Assembly (NCBI GenBank): GCA_021018815.1
Contig: JAITYX010000012.1
Span: 1,736,001 to 1,800,000, forward strand
Direction of reading: 5' to 3'
DNA length: 64,000 nucleotides
DNA from: Talinum fruticosum
Taxonomy: Eukaryota; Streptophyta; Magnoliopsida; Caryophyllales; Talinaceae
Shown: positions 53,465 through 64,000 of the stretch, in pieces
How positions within the stretch are numbered: position 1 is the first letter of the stretch
How the letters are laid out: every line of letters begins with the position of its first letter
Made by a program: the position numbers and the translations under genes
The notes under the pieces: generated by a model
Told to the model about the DNA's origin: nothing
The model's input: only the letters and a program-made list of their open reading frames with translations
Databases searched by the model: none

Positions 53465-55150
53465 TCTCGTAAGGTTGGGAAAGATTTCCTAGTGAGGAAA
53501 TTTTGGATCCCTCCAAGGGCAGATTGAAACCTAATGGATATAGTTTGAGATTGCTCCCAGTCATACTACGCAATTCATTCAACGGCAATACTAAAATACT
53601 CTTAGTATTCCACTAAAAGCAAAGACAAGTGAAGCCACGCCGGCTTTGAAGGAAAAGATGCCTAACACATTCTTTCTAAAGAATTTTGGGAATCCTCACA
53701 TAATGTGGATATTCCCGGGTCGTGTAACATCCATATCAAGACTAGGAATATGGATATCCTCTCGCGAGTAAGCTATCAAATGATGAAGGCAATTTTCATA
53801 CAAGTAATTCAACTATTTGGAGAAGGGAAAGAAGTTAGAACTCACTAGGTGGGTCTTTATCCAGCTCACTTGGTGTGCATAAGATATGTACAAGTTTAAA
53901 AATTGAGTATAAAGATACCCGATGGTCGCAATTATGCATAAGAAATGTACAAGTTTAAAAATTGAGTATAAGGATACCCGATGGTAGCAGCGGCTTGCTC
54001 TTGTAAAGGAAGATAGTGAAGGTAAGACATGGTCCAGGGTGGATCAACCGAAACCAAGGGAGGCCATGTGTTGACCCGGATTGAGGACGAGTTGAAGGTA
54101 GATCCTAGCCCATGACATAGAGGCCGGAAACACTTGGAGGATTTGTTGAACCAGGAGAAAGATGCGGGAAGTACTCGTACAACCATGGTTTCATTATCAC
54201 AAATCAAATAAGATTTTTTATCCATACAAGATGAAAAATACGTGGGAAAGAAGTAAAGAATTTGTGAATACATCAATAATCTTCCACAAACCGCATAATG
54301 GAAGATAATTCATTGAATTTATCTTAGGCTTTGTGTGCCGCACACCGGCACAGAGGCCCCTAATGAGGTAAGCATATGCAAGAGCACCCTAGTTAAGCTC
54401 CTTTATTTTATCAAGGTCCGTTAAGTTCACTAAATAGTGAATGTGAACCTTGGAGGCATGATCAGAAAACAGACACCATACCTAATAAAAGATTCAACAC
54501 AATCCGAACTTGTTGTTGAGGAGAATGGCGAACCCAAAACAAAGCATCCTCGAAAGCACCTAAAAAATGGTGTATTTAAAGGAATTTTCTTGACGAAATC
54601 TATTAACTAGTGGACCAAAAAGGTGACGATGATGATCACTGGTCCTTATACAAATTTCGGTTATAAGCTAAAGGCTCCCTTCGAAGCCCAAATCGGATAG
54701 AACAGAAAAATTAAAAGGAGTTACGGTCAATTCCTTGAAGGGAAGGTGAAAGATGTTGGTGGTATCCCAAAAGCGCTCACTAATAGCCCTAATAGGATCT
54801 CGCTCTCTCTTATCACATAGGTGGTTTAAAGTAAGGAAAAGACAGACTAAAACCTAACATTTTTCATAACGTCTTCCGGAGGAAAGTTCATCTCTCTACA
54901 CGTCTCCACAAATTTGGGAATAGCTCCTCTGCTCCGAATTGAGCCCTTCTACAAAACAAAAGTCCAACAAGATTTTAGTTAAAGAACTACTCTAAATGAG
55001 CAAAGAAAGAAACTTAAGCCAACTAGCTTACCGGAAGAGTGATAGCAAGGGAAGAAGCATGACTCTCAACCTCAACCAAGAGGTCATTTGGGTTCCACTC
55101 TTCTTGCGGACGTCATTCCCATTCGAGGTAGTTGTCTTGGACGTCATTTT
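53465..55150 (-). pseudogene. Antisense plant mobile domain (PMD)-type gene, upstream exons
   Basis: The first exon starts near 55146 (MTSKTTTSNGNDV). An 83-bp GT-AG intron fits 55031-54949. Then FVETCREMNFPPEDVMKNV and, near 54775-54672, ERFWDTTNIFHLPFKELTVT with PFNFSVLSDLGFEG, a pattern typical of PMD/aminotransferase-like proteins (Pfam PF10536). Near 54430-54290 comes NLTDLDKIKELN, a stop in place of Trp, and GALAYAYLIRGLCAGV, the usual W..ALAYL block. The frame 54276-53932 continues (FNKSSKCFRPLCHGLGS, WPPLVSVDPPW). The part near 53580-53470 reads LPLNELRSMTGSNLKLYPLG. PMD proteins are plant-specific and also occur in Ty3/gypsy elements and MULEs. Stops make this copy defective. Confidence 0.62.
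54949..55031 (-). other. GT-AG intron in the antisense PMD gene
   Basis: The minus strand reads CCGGTAAGCTAG at the start and TTTTGTTTTGTAG/AAGGGC at the end, 83 bp, AT-rich. It separates two frames that otherwise do not join. Confidence 0.6.
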
Positions 55151-55967
55151 AATTTTTGACCTTCCTACAGGATGAGCTCTTCCTCTAGATATTTTGAAGA
55201 AAATACCTTGGAAACCAAATAGTTTTCAAGAAGAAGCAAAGTAAGAGAGCACAAGAGCAAGGAAAAGGTAAAAGAAGGAGCAAGTGTGCAATATGAACAC
55301 ATCAAGCACCCCTTTTATACGCAAACCCTGGTCAAGGCAGCCAAGCATACAAGACAAGATTAAAAGAGTAGTGGGAGACCAAGGGATCCGGCAGAGCACG
55401 TCGGGGCAACGCTTGCCAAAGGCCGGCCGACATCGGCCACGAGGCACCGTGGTGTCCCATCGACGAAAACTTTGCAGCCCTAGCTAGTAGCCTAGCTTGT
55501 GGAGTCCCATCAGCCGTGGCATGTGATTTCTTGGCACCTTGTGCATGCAAGTGGGAGCTCTTGGACCCACTAATAAGCTTTTTCATATCATACTTTTAGT
55601 GTTTTTCGACTAAGTTATTCGGGTAAAACACTCGAACCTTTATCAATTTGATTATCCACTAACAAGCATGTTAGTATATTAGATTATTTAGCCAAGTTTC
55701 GGATAAAAATGATCGAAGTTTCAAGCATCAAAATGTACTCGAGCTTCACGGCTTGATCAAGCCAAGCTTAGGACCTTCTTACTAGATTTCGAAGGCATGT
55801 ATCATAGTCAAGTCAAGGCTTATTTCCGGAGTTCGGGTTCAACGAAATCGATTGCGAGATATTACACAATAACTAATATCAAAAATCGTCGCATAATCGA
55901 GGTAAGTACCCTTTAGTGTCTACTTTGACCCATCGTCTTTTTAGACTCGATGAATGTGGGGCCTAAC
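55151..55967 (+). other. Tat region between the antisense gene and the 3' LTR
   Basis: Probably the promoter side of the antisense gene. No sense ORF is supported; 55226-55586 ORFs overlap in three frames and resemble nothing. A purine-rich GAATGTGGGGCC (55953-55963) just before the LTR may be the polypurine tract. Confidence 0.5.
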
Positions 55968-57530
55968 TGTAGACACCTAAAAAGTGTCGTCCTTTATCTC
56001 TTTAATTCTTTATTTTATTCGTCAGGCCCGATGATGAAATCCCGAGTCCTGTTTAAGGATTTGGATCTCTAACCGTGTTCGATTGGTGCGGCGGAAGCCG
56101 ATAAACCACAAAGAAACCCTAGCACCAAATAAATATCCTTTTTCCTTAGATCGATCTAAAAATCCCCTTTTCGTTTAGACGATCCAAGACCTGTCCAAGC
56201 TTCTAGAAATAACGGAGCCCGAGTGTTGCATATTGGGAATTTCTAAGTTTAGAATACCACATTTTACTTTTGTCCAAATAGACAATGAGCTGAAGACCCG
56301 ATGACGACATTAGAATTTGCATTTCATTCACAAGCATCAAAGTGTCGTGTTTAAGCTTTAAGATAGTACACACGAGACTAGGAGCTTTTCCCCTCAAAAC
56401 GGCGTCGTGGCCAGCTCCGATCATCCCACAAATTTTAAGTGAAACGTCGTGTTTTAGCTTGGAGACACCCTTGGAAACACGCTAGGGCACGAAACCCTAG
56501 GCATGCTCGAGTCGCCATGGCTGGCGCCGACCATCCCGAATTTACCGTGTTCCGTCCAATTTCTTTATCCTGTTCAATCTCAAGATATTCTAGCCTCGGT
56601 TTATTTTCAACTGTTTGGACGGCTGGTGGAGAGCAACCCTAGGTCATTTATGACCTACACCTCTCCCTATAAATAGAGAGCCTTGGCTCTTATTCCCATA
56701 CGACTTAATTCCTTAGCGCTATGTTGCTCGAACCGAGCTAAAAACACCCTTTTCCTAAATGTTACTCTACTCAAAAGCCTACTCAACTTCTCCTCTTTTC
56801 TACTCAACGCCGCTGAATTGGTGCAAAGAGTTAAAGAATATTCGATTATTATGATCTATAGATTTATTCAACTCGATCTTTCCTATTCACACAAATTCAT
56901 CTCTTCCAAAATTCACAAAACAATCCTTTTCCTTGGATTTGTCGTTGTCGCATCAAGAGATCCAGTTTAGAGATGCGGATCAACATGTGTGACATCCTCG
57001 ACAAGCAACCATTCGACCATCGGATGGCTATTTAAATTATGCCTTTCTATCACTTTCCGTATTATGGATCAAAGAGTTGTTATCGCATTTTAATTCCTCC
57101 CCGCCCGATGTAATTTTTTTAGCTTTCGCTTTTCTTTTCCGCTTTCTTTATCGCTTTCTTTACTGTTTTCTTTATCGCTGTCCTTTAATTATGTTTGGTT
57201 GCTTTAATTTCGGTTAGCATGTTGTTGAGTGCTTGTGTTTTCACATTATTTTTGTATACTACTCAAATTATTAATGGTCGTATTCGGACGGGTGGAATGA
57301 AAAGGTTTTTCCTATATTTCATACCCTCGCCCTGAATCCAATTCTCGGTTCTAGGACCGATGGAGTCATTTTTAGTCTTTTCCGGTCTTAGTGTTCCCAT
57401 ACTAAGATCGGAAGAGCAAATCTTTGTTCTTTTATTTTGTTAGTTTTTTTTCTTCTTAAAAGCCGATTGACGACTCTCGCTTTTGGTTTATTTCTATTTA
57501 ATTTGCATCTCAGCTTAGTTTTTAACTACA
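55968..57530 (+). repeat. 3' LTR of the Tat element
   Basis: TGTAGACACC at 55968 and TTTTTAACTACA at 57530 form a TGTAG/CTACA inverted end, 1563 bp. A TATAAATA box lies at 56668-56675. The first 150 bp recur at 37819. The right boundary rests on the terminus alone, because no second full LTR is in the window to confirm it. Confidence 0.7.
56668..56675 (+). promoter_or_regulatory. TATA box of the Tat LTR
   Basis: TATAAATA in CTCCCTATAAATAGAGAGCC, about 700 bp into the LTR. The sequence around it is typical of a plant LTR promoter. Confidence 0.7.
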
Positions 57531-57778
57531 GGAATAAAAAACAGGTTCGGGATATGCCGATTAAGGCAGAGGCCGAGGCCGACCTCCTCGGCCGTGGCAT
57601 TTGGCCGCTGCGTACACCGAGTGGTCAGCAGGCTAGGCTCGGTCCCGCACCGGTGTTTTCACACCGATCTAGCCCTAAAGCCTCACAAGTAGAAACAAAA
57701 ACCCTAGTTTTACTTATTTTTCTATTAAGAAATAATATCCCGAGAATTCTAAAAATAATTGTTAAAATAAAAAATCTA
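57531..57778. other. GC-rich spacer right of the Tat LTR
   Basis: Words such as GAGGCCGAGGCCGACC and GGCATTTGGCCGCTGCG resemble the CG-rich blocks after Tat integrases at 45850 and 63570. It may be a piece of another Tat element. The 117-codon ORF 57437-57790 spans the LTR edge and is not accepted. Confidence 0.4.
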
Positions 57779-57931
57779 TGCTATATATAATAGCAATATT
57801 TTCAAAAGTATGAAATGGCGGCTTGAGAAGGAATTTAGGAGTTTCGTCCAATAAAAAAATAGTAATTTATCCTTAAAAAATAGGTTTTCACTCATTTATG
57901 GACTCACTTTTACTCCTTACGACGATAAATC

Positions 57932-58094
<163 letters not shown>

Positions 58095-59289
58095 CTATGC
58101 AATATATAATAGTAGTATTTTAAAATTTGTTAGATATTGCAATATGAGTGATTGTAAGAGCTTAAGGTAATCTCAAGCATAAAACTTATTTTCATTAAAT
58201 ATGAGTCATTGCGCTTTAAATAATTAAATAATAAATAGTATAATTTACCCAAATGAAAAAAAAATCATTTTATAAGTGGACCCTACTCTTTCTTTTTTTT
58301 TCTTGTGTGATAATATAGTCTTATTAGTATTTTTTCTCCTTCATATATTGAACAAATGTTTTTTTTTTTTTTGATTTTGATTTTTGAACAAATGTTGAAT
58401 AATGGTAATTGTCTTATGTGGAGTTAATATTTCACCATCATCTTTCACGTTTCTTTTTATAGTTTCAAGATCTTAATTTAGATTATTTTAGTTTTAATTA
58501 TTTGCGATATAAACAGAATAAAGTCGTTCTTTAGGATAAGAAAAATTTAGGAACCAGAAAATGACATATTTGTTATGATGAAAAGAGAAAAGGGTTTTAG
58601 AAATATTGGAGAACGGGTCGAAGTTCAGTGGCTTTGACTTATAGATGCCTAATTCTACCAAGCTTGATTACTTTGGCAGTTTAGTTTTGCTATTTAAATA
58701 TATCTTGATTTGGGCCTTATTCAAATAATAGTGTGTATTTTAAAGTGGGGAGGAGGAGTTTGAAATGGTGTCTCGATTGATTAACGATAAATCTTTGAAC
58801 TTAATTTTATCTACGTTTTTTCGCAAATATAGGGTCAAAGAATAGAGATTAGATGATCATATTTGTCATAGAATGCTTAAAAAAATTGAAGGCATTTCAA
58901 TATCTTATGTCAAGTATGTAAGATATCTTTGTTGTATTATTTTTTACTAACTTGCTAAATTGCACCAACCCAAAATAAAAACTATCTTAAGTTACATGTT
59001 TCTATGATTTGTAAATATTTTTCCTTAGAAACCATTTTCTTAATTTATTACGTACTTGATCATTAGTATGATTTATGAAGCCTAATTTGGTAATTATTAA
59101 GTTGAATTTTATATGCTTCACTTGCTAATCTATACTATACTATATAATAGCAATCTTTTCAAAATGATGAAATGGTGGCGTGCGAGTGAATTTAGGAGTT
59201 TCGTCTAATAAAAAATAATAATTTATCCTTGAAAAGAAATAGGTTTTTACTCATCTATGTTCTCTCTTTTACTCCCTACCAAAATAAAT

Positions 59290-59360
<71 letters not shown>
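59290..59360 (+). repeat. TAA microsatellite
   Basis: About 23 uninterrupted TAA units after AATAAATT, followed by CATGATGATAAATC. Confidence 0.95.
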
Positions 59361-59529
59361 CATGATGATAAATCAATATTATATATAACAGCAATCTTTT
59401 CAAAATGATAAAATGGCGGACTCGAGTGAATTTAGGAGTTTCGTCGAATAAAAAATAATAATTTATCCTTGAAAAAAATAGGTTTCTACCCATCTATCTA
59501 CTCTAGTTTACTCCTTGCCAAAATAAATT

Positions 59530-59551
59530 TAATAATAATAATAATAATAAT
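59530..59551 (+). repeat. TAA microsatellite, short
   Basis: About seven TAA units in the third head, followed by TCATAATGATAAATC as after the second. Confidence 0.9.
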
Positions 59552-59720
59552 CATAATGATAAATCAATACTATATATTATAGCAATCTTTTCAAAATGAT
59601 GAAATGGCGGACTCAAAGTGAATTTAGTCGTTTCGGTCCAATACAAAAATAATAATTTATCCTTGAAAAAAAGGTTTCTACTCATCTATGGACTCTATTT
59701 TATTCCTTGCCACAATAAAT

Positions 59721-59735
59721 TTAATAACAATAGTA

Positions 59736-59790
<55 letters not shown>

Positions 59791-59791
59791 G
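59721..59791 (+). repeat. TAA microsatellite
   Basis: About 23 units with early AACAATAGTAG interruptions, between head four and tail two. Confidence 0.92.
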
Positions 59792-60882
59792 AATCCATGT
59801 AATATATAATAGTAGTATTTTAAAATTTATTAAATATTATAACATGAGTGATTGTAAGAGTTTAGGGTAATCTTAACCATAAAAATTATTTTCATTAAAT
59901 ATGAGTCATTGATTTAAATAATTAAATAACAAATAATATAATTTACCCAAATGAAAAAAAAATTCATTTTATAAGTGCACTCTACTATTTTTTTTTTGTG
60001 ATAATATAGTCTTATTAGTATTTTTTTTCTCCTTCATATATTGAAACAAATGTTGAATAATGGTAATGGTCTTATGTGGAGTTAATATTTCACCATCACC
60101 TTTCACGTTTTTTTTTTTTTTATAGTTTTAAGATCTTAATTTAGATTATTTTAGTTTTATTTGTTTGCAATATAAACAAAATAAAGTCGTAGTTTAGGAT
60201 AAGGAAAATTTAGGAATAAGAAAATGACATATTCGTTATGATGAAAAGAGAAAAGGGTTTTAGAAATACTTGAGAACAGGTCGAAGGTCTATAGCTTTGA
60301 GTTATAGATGCCTAATTCTAACAAGTTTGGTTGTTTTGGCAGTTTAGCTTTACTATTTAAATATCTCTTGATTTGGCCCTTATTCGAATAATAGTGTGTA
60401 CTTTAAAGTGGGGAGTAGGAGTTTGAGATGGTGTCTTGATTGATTAACGATAAATTCTTGAACTTAATTTTATCTATATTCTTCACAAATATAGGGTAAA
60501 AGAATAGAGATTAAATGATCATGTTTGTCATATAATACTTAAAAAATTAATGGCATTTCAACATCTTACCTCAAGTATGTAAGATATCTTCATTATATGA
60601 TTTTTAATTAACTTGCTAAATTACACCAAACCCCCCAAAAAAACTATCTTAAATTACCTGTCTCTATGATTTGTATATATTTTCCCTTAGAAACATTTTT
60701 CTTAGTTTACTACCTACTTGATCATTAGTATGATTTATGAAGCCTTGTTTGGTAATTATTAAGTTGAATTTTATATGCTTCACTAGCTAATTTATTTAAA
60801 GAGAAATTGTCATTCTTTTCTCACCTTATTTCTATCTTAAATGATTTTAATGTCTATAGAATTTTTGGGTAATCTTGCAAAA

Positions 60883-61031
60883 TGAATTTTCTCTCATCAT
60901 AATTTTATCATTACGTGTGAATGTTTATAATCAGTATATTTATTCTTTAATGAATTTTCTCTCATCATAATTTTATCATTACGTGTGAATGTTTATAATC
61001 AGTATATTTATTCTTTAATGAATTTTCTCAT
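60883..61031. repeat. 68-bp exact tandem duplication plus partial third unit
   Basis: Units start TGAATTTTCTCTCATC at 60883 and 60951, and a partial third starts at 61019. The two full units look identical, so the duplication is recent. Confidence 0.92.
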
Positions 61032-62279
61032 TCCCTTTTAGATGAATAGGATGTTATAACTTTTAGACAGCAAATATAGCTATAAGTTCAGTTTTGAAAG
61101 TTCCACAAGTGAAGTTAAAATATATGAATCTATTTTGCAAGTTGGGCAAATGATTAGGAAATACATATGATTTAATGATGCAAATGTAAGAAGATAAGCG
61201 GTAAAGTCTCAACATAAAATTATGTATGATTAAGAGGTGGAGCCATAGTTTGAAATTATTTATAATTAACTTCTATTCTCTATAACCTCTTGAGGATGAC
61301 TGAAAAATGTTGGAGAAAAAGTTGTTGTCTTTGTGCGCAAAGGTAGGTGAGAATGGATAAATCATCATGTTAAGTCTATAATTTTATTTAAAAAAAAAAA
61401 AGAGATTCCATTATGGGTGTATGTGTACTATTTAAGGGTTCGTGTAATATTTTACTCAATGATATTTTAGTAGGTTGTATGTACATATTTATTTAGACGT
61501 TAATTATATTAAATTAGATTGACTTTGTAAAGAGTTATGAGTTACAAGTTTGACATTCTTTTATTGATTTAATGTATTTTGTATTGTAATATTAATTTGT
61601 GACATAATGATATTTATTGTCATCTATATGTCATCTAATTCAATATCTACCAATCATATATTATTCCTTTTCTTACTAATATTTGTCTTTTGATACCCAA
61701 AAATATTGTCACACTTGTTCCTATAATTGTATGAGTGAGGTTTATTTAAATTGTTTGATTCTTAAAGGGGTATGGCTTCTTAATGTTCCAAATCAGAAGT
61801 GTAATCTTAAAACCTTGATGATATTTTTTAACATTCATTTTTTTTAATTTAGATTCTTTATTTATTCTTTAGAAATTTACAATGATTGAAAGATTAATGT
61901 ATGTTGGGCTCTAATAATTTTTATGTGTTGGATTCCGATAAATTTGATGATTCATGAAAGCATTTTTGCTATGCGGGGATGACATGGAGAAGAATATTGT
62001 TTAAGATGAAACAATTCAATAAAATCAAATGATCAAGAAAAAGAAACTTACAAGTACAACATCACTCCATGATTCAATAATCTCTTAAGGTATACATAAT
62101 ATAAATAGCACGGGTCTAGATAGTTAATAAAATGCGAATCGATTCATTCCGATTTAACTTTATAGTTTAACAAAACTCGAGAATCTTAATAAAGCATCAA
62201 TTCCCAATTTCTAAACACATCTTTCAAAATCCTGAATCACTTTCAAAACCCATTTCCCTCACAAACCCTTACACCAAAA
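61032..62279. other. AT-rich DNA without recognised genes
   Basis: No ORF over 60 codons that I can support and no terminal repeats found. It ends where Tat homology resumes. Confidence 0.6.
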
Positions 62280-63530
62280 GGCCAAACCTAGAAGTGTGTA
62301 CTACTGACCAAATCGGTTGGTACCATGACATCTATCAATATCCGGATAAACAAGAATATCCGTTGGACTCCACGCCTAGAGCCCAACAAGCCATAAGGAT
62401 GCTAGCAACCCAATATTTCATTAACCAAGGACAATTGTACAAAAACCAACACAAGGATTAGCTTACTTAATGGCAACCAACATGAAGCTAAGCGCATCGT
62501 TTGGGGGCTGTCATGAATTTGATAAGAAACGCCATACGAATGGAAGGATGCTGGTCTAGAAGATTCGGAGACTAGGATACTATTGATCGACCATGGCAGT
62601 GGACTACCATGAATTCATTTAGAAATGCCACAAGAGTCGGGTGTATACAAATTTACAACACCAGCCACCATCGTTACTCACGACACTTGCATCACCCTTG
62701 CCATTCTCGGTTTGGGGATTTAATATTATTGGAAAAGTGACCCCTAAAGGAACGAGCGGTCACGAATTTGTGTTAGTAGCAATTGACTACTTTACAAAGT
62801 GGGTAGAAGCGACTTCTTATGCCACCTTGACATCAAAGCAGGTAGCTAAGTTCATCACTCGAAACATCATTTGTGGATATGGGGTACCCCATGAATTGAT
62901 AAGTGACCATGGTAGTCACTTTAAGAAAGAAGTAGCAGACCTATTGGAAAAATACAAGTTTAAGCACCACAGATCTTCTCCCTATCGTCCTCGGACCAAT
63001 GGAGCATTCAAGGCCACCAACAAAAATATTCACAAAATAGTGGAGAAGATGGTTGTCGGCTATAATGATTGGCCTAACAAGTTGCCCTTCGTTTTATGGG
63101 GCTACCGAAGCTCCATTAGAACCTCTACGGAAGCAACACCTTACTTCCTAGTGTATGGCATGGAAGCAGTCCTTCTAATAAAAATTGACATCCCCTCGTT
63201 ATGAATCATTGCTAAGAGTCAAATTCCGAAGTAGAACGGGCCGAGGCATGCTACGAAGAGTTAGTGTTGCTGGATGAAAGGCGCTTCAATGCCTTACATA
63301 ATGTCCAAATATACCAAGCATGTATATCAAGGCATTTAATAAGAAAGTGAAGCCCCATAATCTACAGAGTTCGAGATTTAGTCCCGATGGAAATTACAAC
63401 ACCAGGATCCTCGAGGAAATTTTAAGCTAACCGACAAGGCCCATTTGTACTTAGTCAAATACTAGAAGGAGGAGAAGTAAAATTGACTGATGGTGAAGAG
63501 GTAAACTTGGATCAGCTTAAAAATACTATG
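62280..63530 (+). pseudogene. Second Tat element: integrase region
   Basis: Homologous to 44560-45830. The linker ahead of the integrase (TSVYTDQIGWYHDIYQYPD-like, broken) starts abruptly at about 62280. The ORF 62641-63204 (187 codons) holds the core: VAIDYFTKWVEATSYATLTS, LISDHGSHFKKEVADLLEKY. The catalytic Glu is replaced in GAFKATNKN (GAIEVANKN in the first copy), so the protein should be inactive even though this frame is longer. The C-terminal part follows in shifted frames to about 63530. Confidence 0.88.
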
Positions 63531-64000
63531 TTTAGCACGACACTAAACAATGGGCCAAGCTTGGCCCAACCAGGCCACGCTATGTCAGGCGTCGGCCACC
63601 ACTTAAAATGGTGGGCTAGCCGAGCCAGGTAATTTCTTCTTATTTTATCTCTCTAATTATTTGTTCGACAGTCCAATCGGATGATCTTCTTATTTATTTA
63701 TTTTGGGCGGTCCACTTTGATGGCCCAATAGTGTAATCAATTCTTTAATTATTTCAATTAATTTTAACGACGGTCCAATAAGGTGGCCCGATTCATTTTA
63801 TTTACTCCTTTAGGTGAGCGATAAATAAAATAAAACATAAAAGTGATCATGAAACTTACTTTTATTTAATAAAAGATAAGCCTACAACTTTTATTTAATA
63901 AAAGATAAGCCTACTACTTAACCGAGTACATAGCTAATAAAAGGGAAATAACAAGCACACTACTTTAGGAAAATAAAAGCTGTTTTAAAGAGGCAAAACT
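63531..64000 (+). other. Post-integrase spacer of the second Tat element
   Basis: Matches 45831-46168: CG-rich GGTGGGCTAGCCGAGCC, then TTTATTTAATAAAAGATAAGCCTAC, which is duplicated locally (63858 and 63892). The window ends just before the position where the antisense ORF lies in the first copy. Confidence 0.75.

Larger units (their letters stand above)
36439..57530 (+). mobile_element. Rearranged Tat-lineage Ty3/gypsy retrotransposon
   Basis: Tat-type domains in order on the plus strand: gag pieces (36918-39247), protease (40637-41840), RT (42598-43493), RNase H (43552-44014), second aRNase H characteristic of Tat (44110-44490), integrase (44600-45830), a long 3' region with antisense genes, and a 3' LTR (55968-57530). 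The 5' LTR is missing; an LTR start fragment lies at 37819. Solo LTR E and element F are inserted. Frameshifts, stops and catalytic losses (RT YMDN) make it dead. The left edge meets a CACTA terminus. Confidence 0.85.

Noticed and set aside
57437..57790. 117-codon ORF across the Tat LTR edge
   Set aside because: Spans an element boundary and contains no domain.
59290..59493. Poly-tyrosine tail ORF
   Set aside because: Translation of a TAA array; the rest matches a noncoding repeated head.

Overview
The window is plant nuclear DNA made almost entirely of transposable elements and their debris. Several things show this: Ty3/gypsy and Ty1/copia long terminal repeat (LTR) retrotransposons with a primer-binding site for the initiator-Met tRNA (TGGTATCAGAGC), CACTA DNA transposons with plant-type genes, an antisense gene of plant mobile domain (PMD) type, GT-AG introns, AT-rich spacers and TAA microsatellites. 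It is probably a dicot, but the sequence does not fix the species. I found no intact ordinary host gene, no rRNA or tRNA gene and no CRISPR array.

The dominant feature is one related group of small Ty3/gypsy-derived elements. Their LTRs are about 1.24-1.29 kb, begin TGATG and end CATCA. Inside they keep only gag, zinc knuckle and aspartic protease remnants plus an uncharacterised 3' module; reverse transcriptase, RNase H and integrase are absent. Four copies have both LTRs: A 1756-6730 (-), B 19430-24377 (-), C 15872-25509 (-, split by B) and F 47182-52033 (+). Two are solo LTRs: D 32331-33595 and E 39248-40518. Most have 5-bp target duplications that can be read by eye (GACTT, TAAAT, TTTTC, ATTCC, CATCT). 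The group resembles the pol-less TR-GAG class, which must be mobilised in trans.

Layout. 1-1755: unassigned DNA with a 91-bp tandem repeat. 1756-6730: element A. 6731-10200: unassigned DNA with a CACTA relic and an LTR-like block. 10200-28618: an old CACTA element (Transposase_24-like and C48/Ulp1-like gene, + strand). A small CACTA (12481-13856) is inserted in it, and so is a 3-kb chromovirus-like solo LTR (15326-28042), which contains C, which contains B. 28619-34335: decayed copia (Sirevirus-like) element on the minus strand, holding solo LTR D. 34338-36435: 5' part of a second CACTA (TNP2 transposase, minus strand). 36439-57530: a Tat-lineage Ty3/gypsy element, heavily rearranged, carrying solo LTR E, element F and, antisense between integrase and the 3' LTR, a spliced PMD-type gene. 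57531-62279: AT-rich duplicated DNA with TAA microsatellites. 62280-64000: integrase and 3' part of a second Tat copy.

How they relate: the autonomous-type elements (Tat, copia, both CACTAs) are all disabled by frameshifts, stops or lost catalytic residues. The pol-less group is the most recently active, and F has LTRs that differ at only about five places by eye. The most unusual content is the 376-codon ORF of element C, which stands where its relatives carry the protease, the repeated 3' module shared by A, B, C and F, and the antisense PMD gene.
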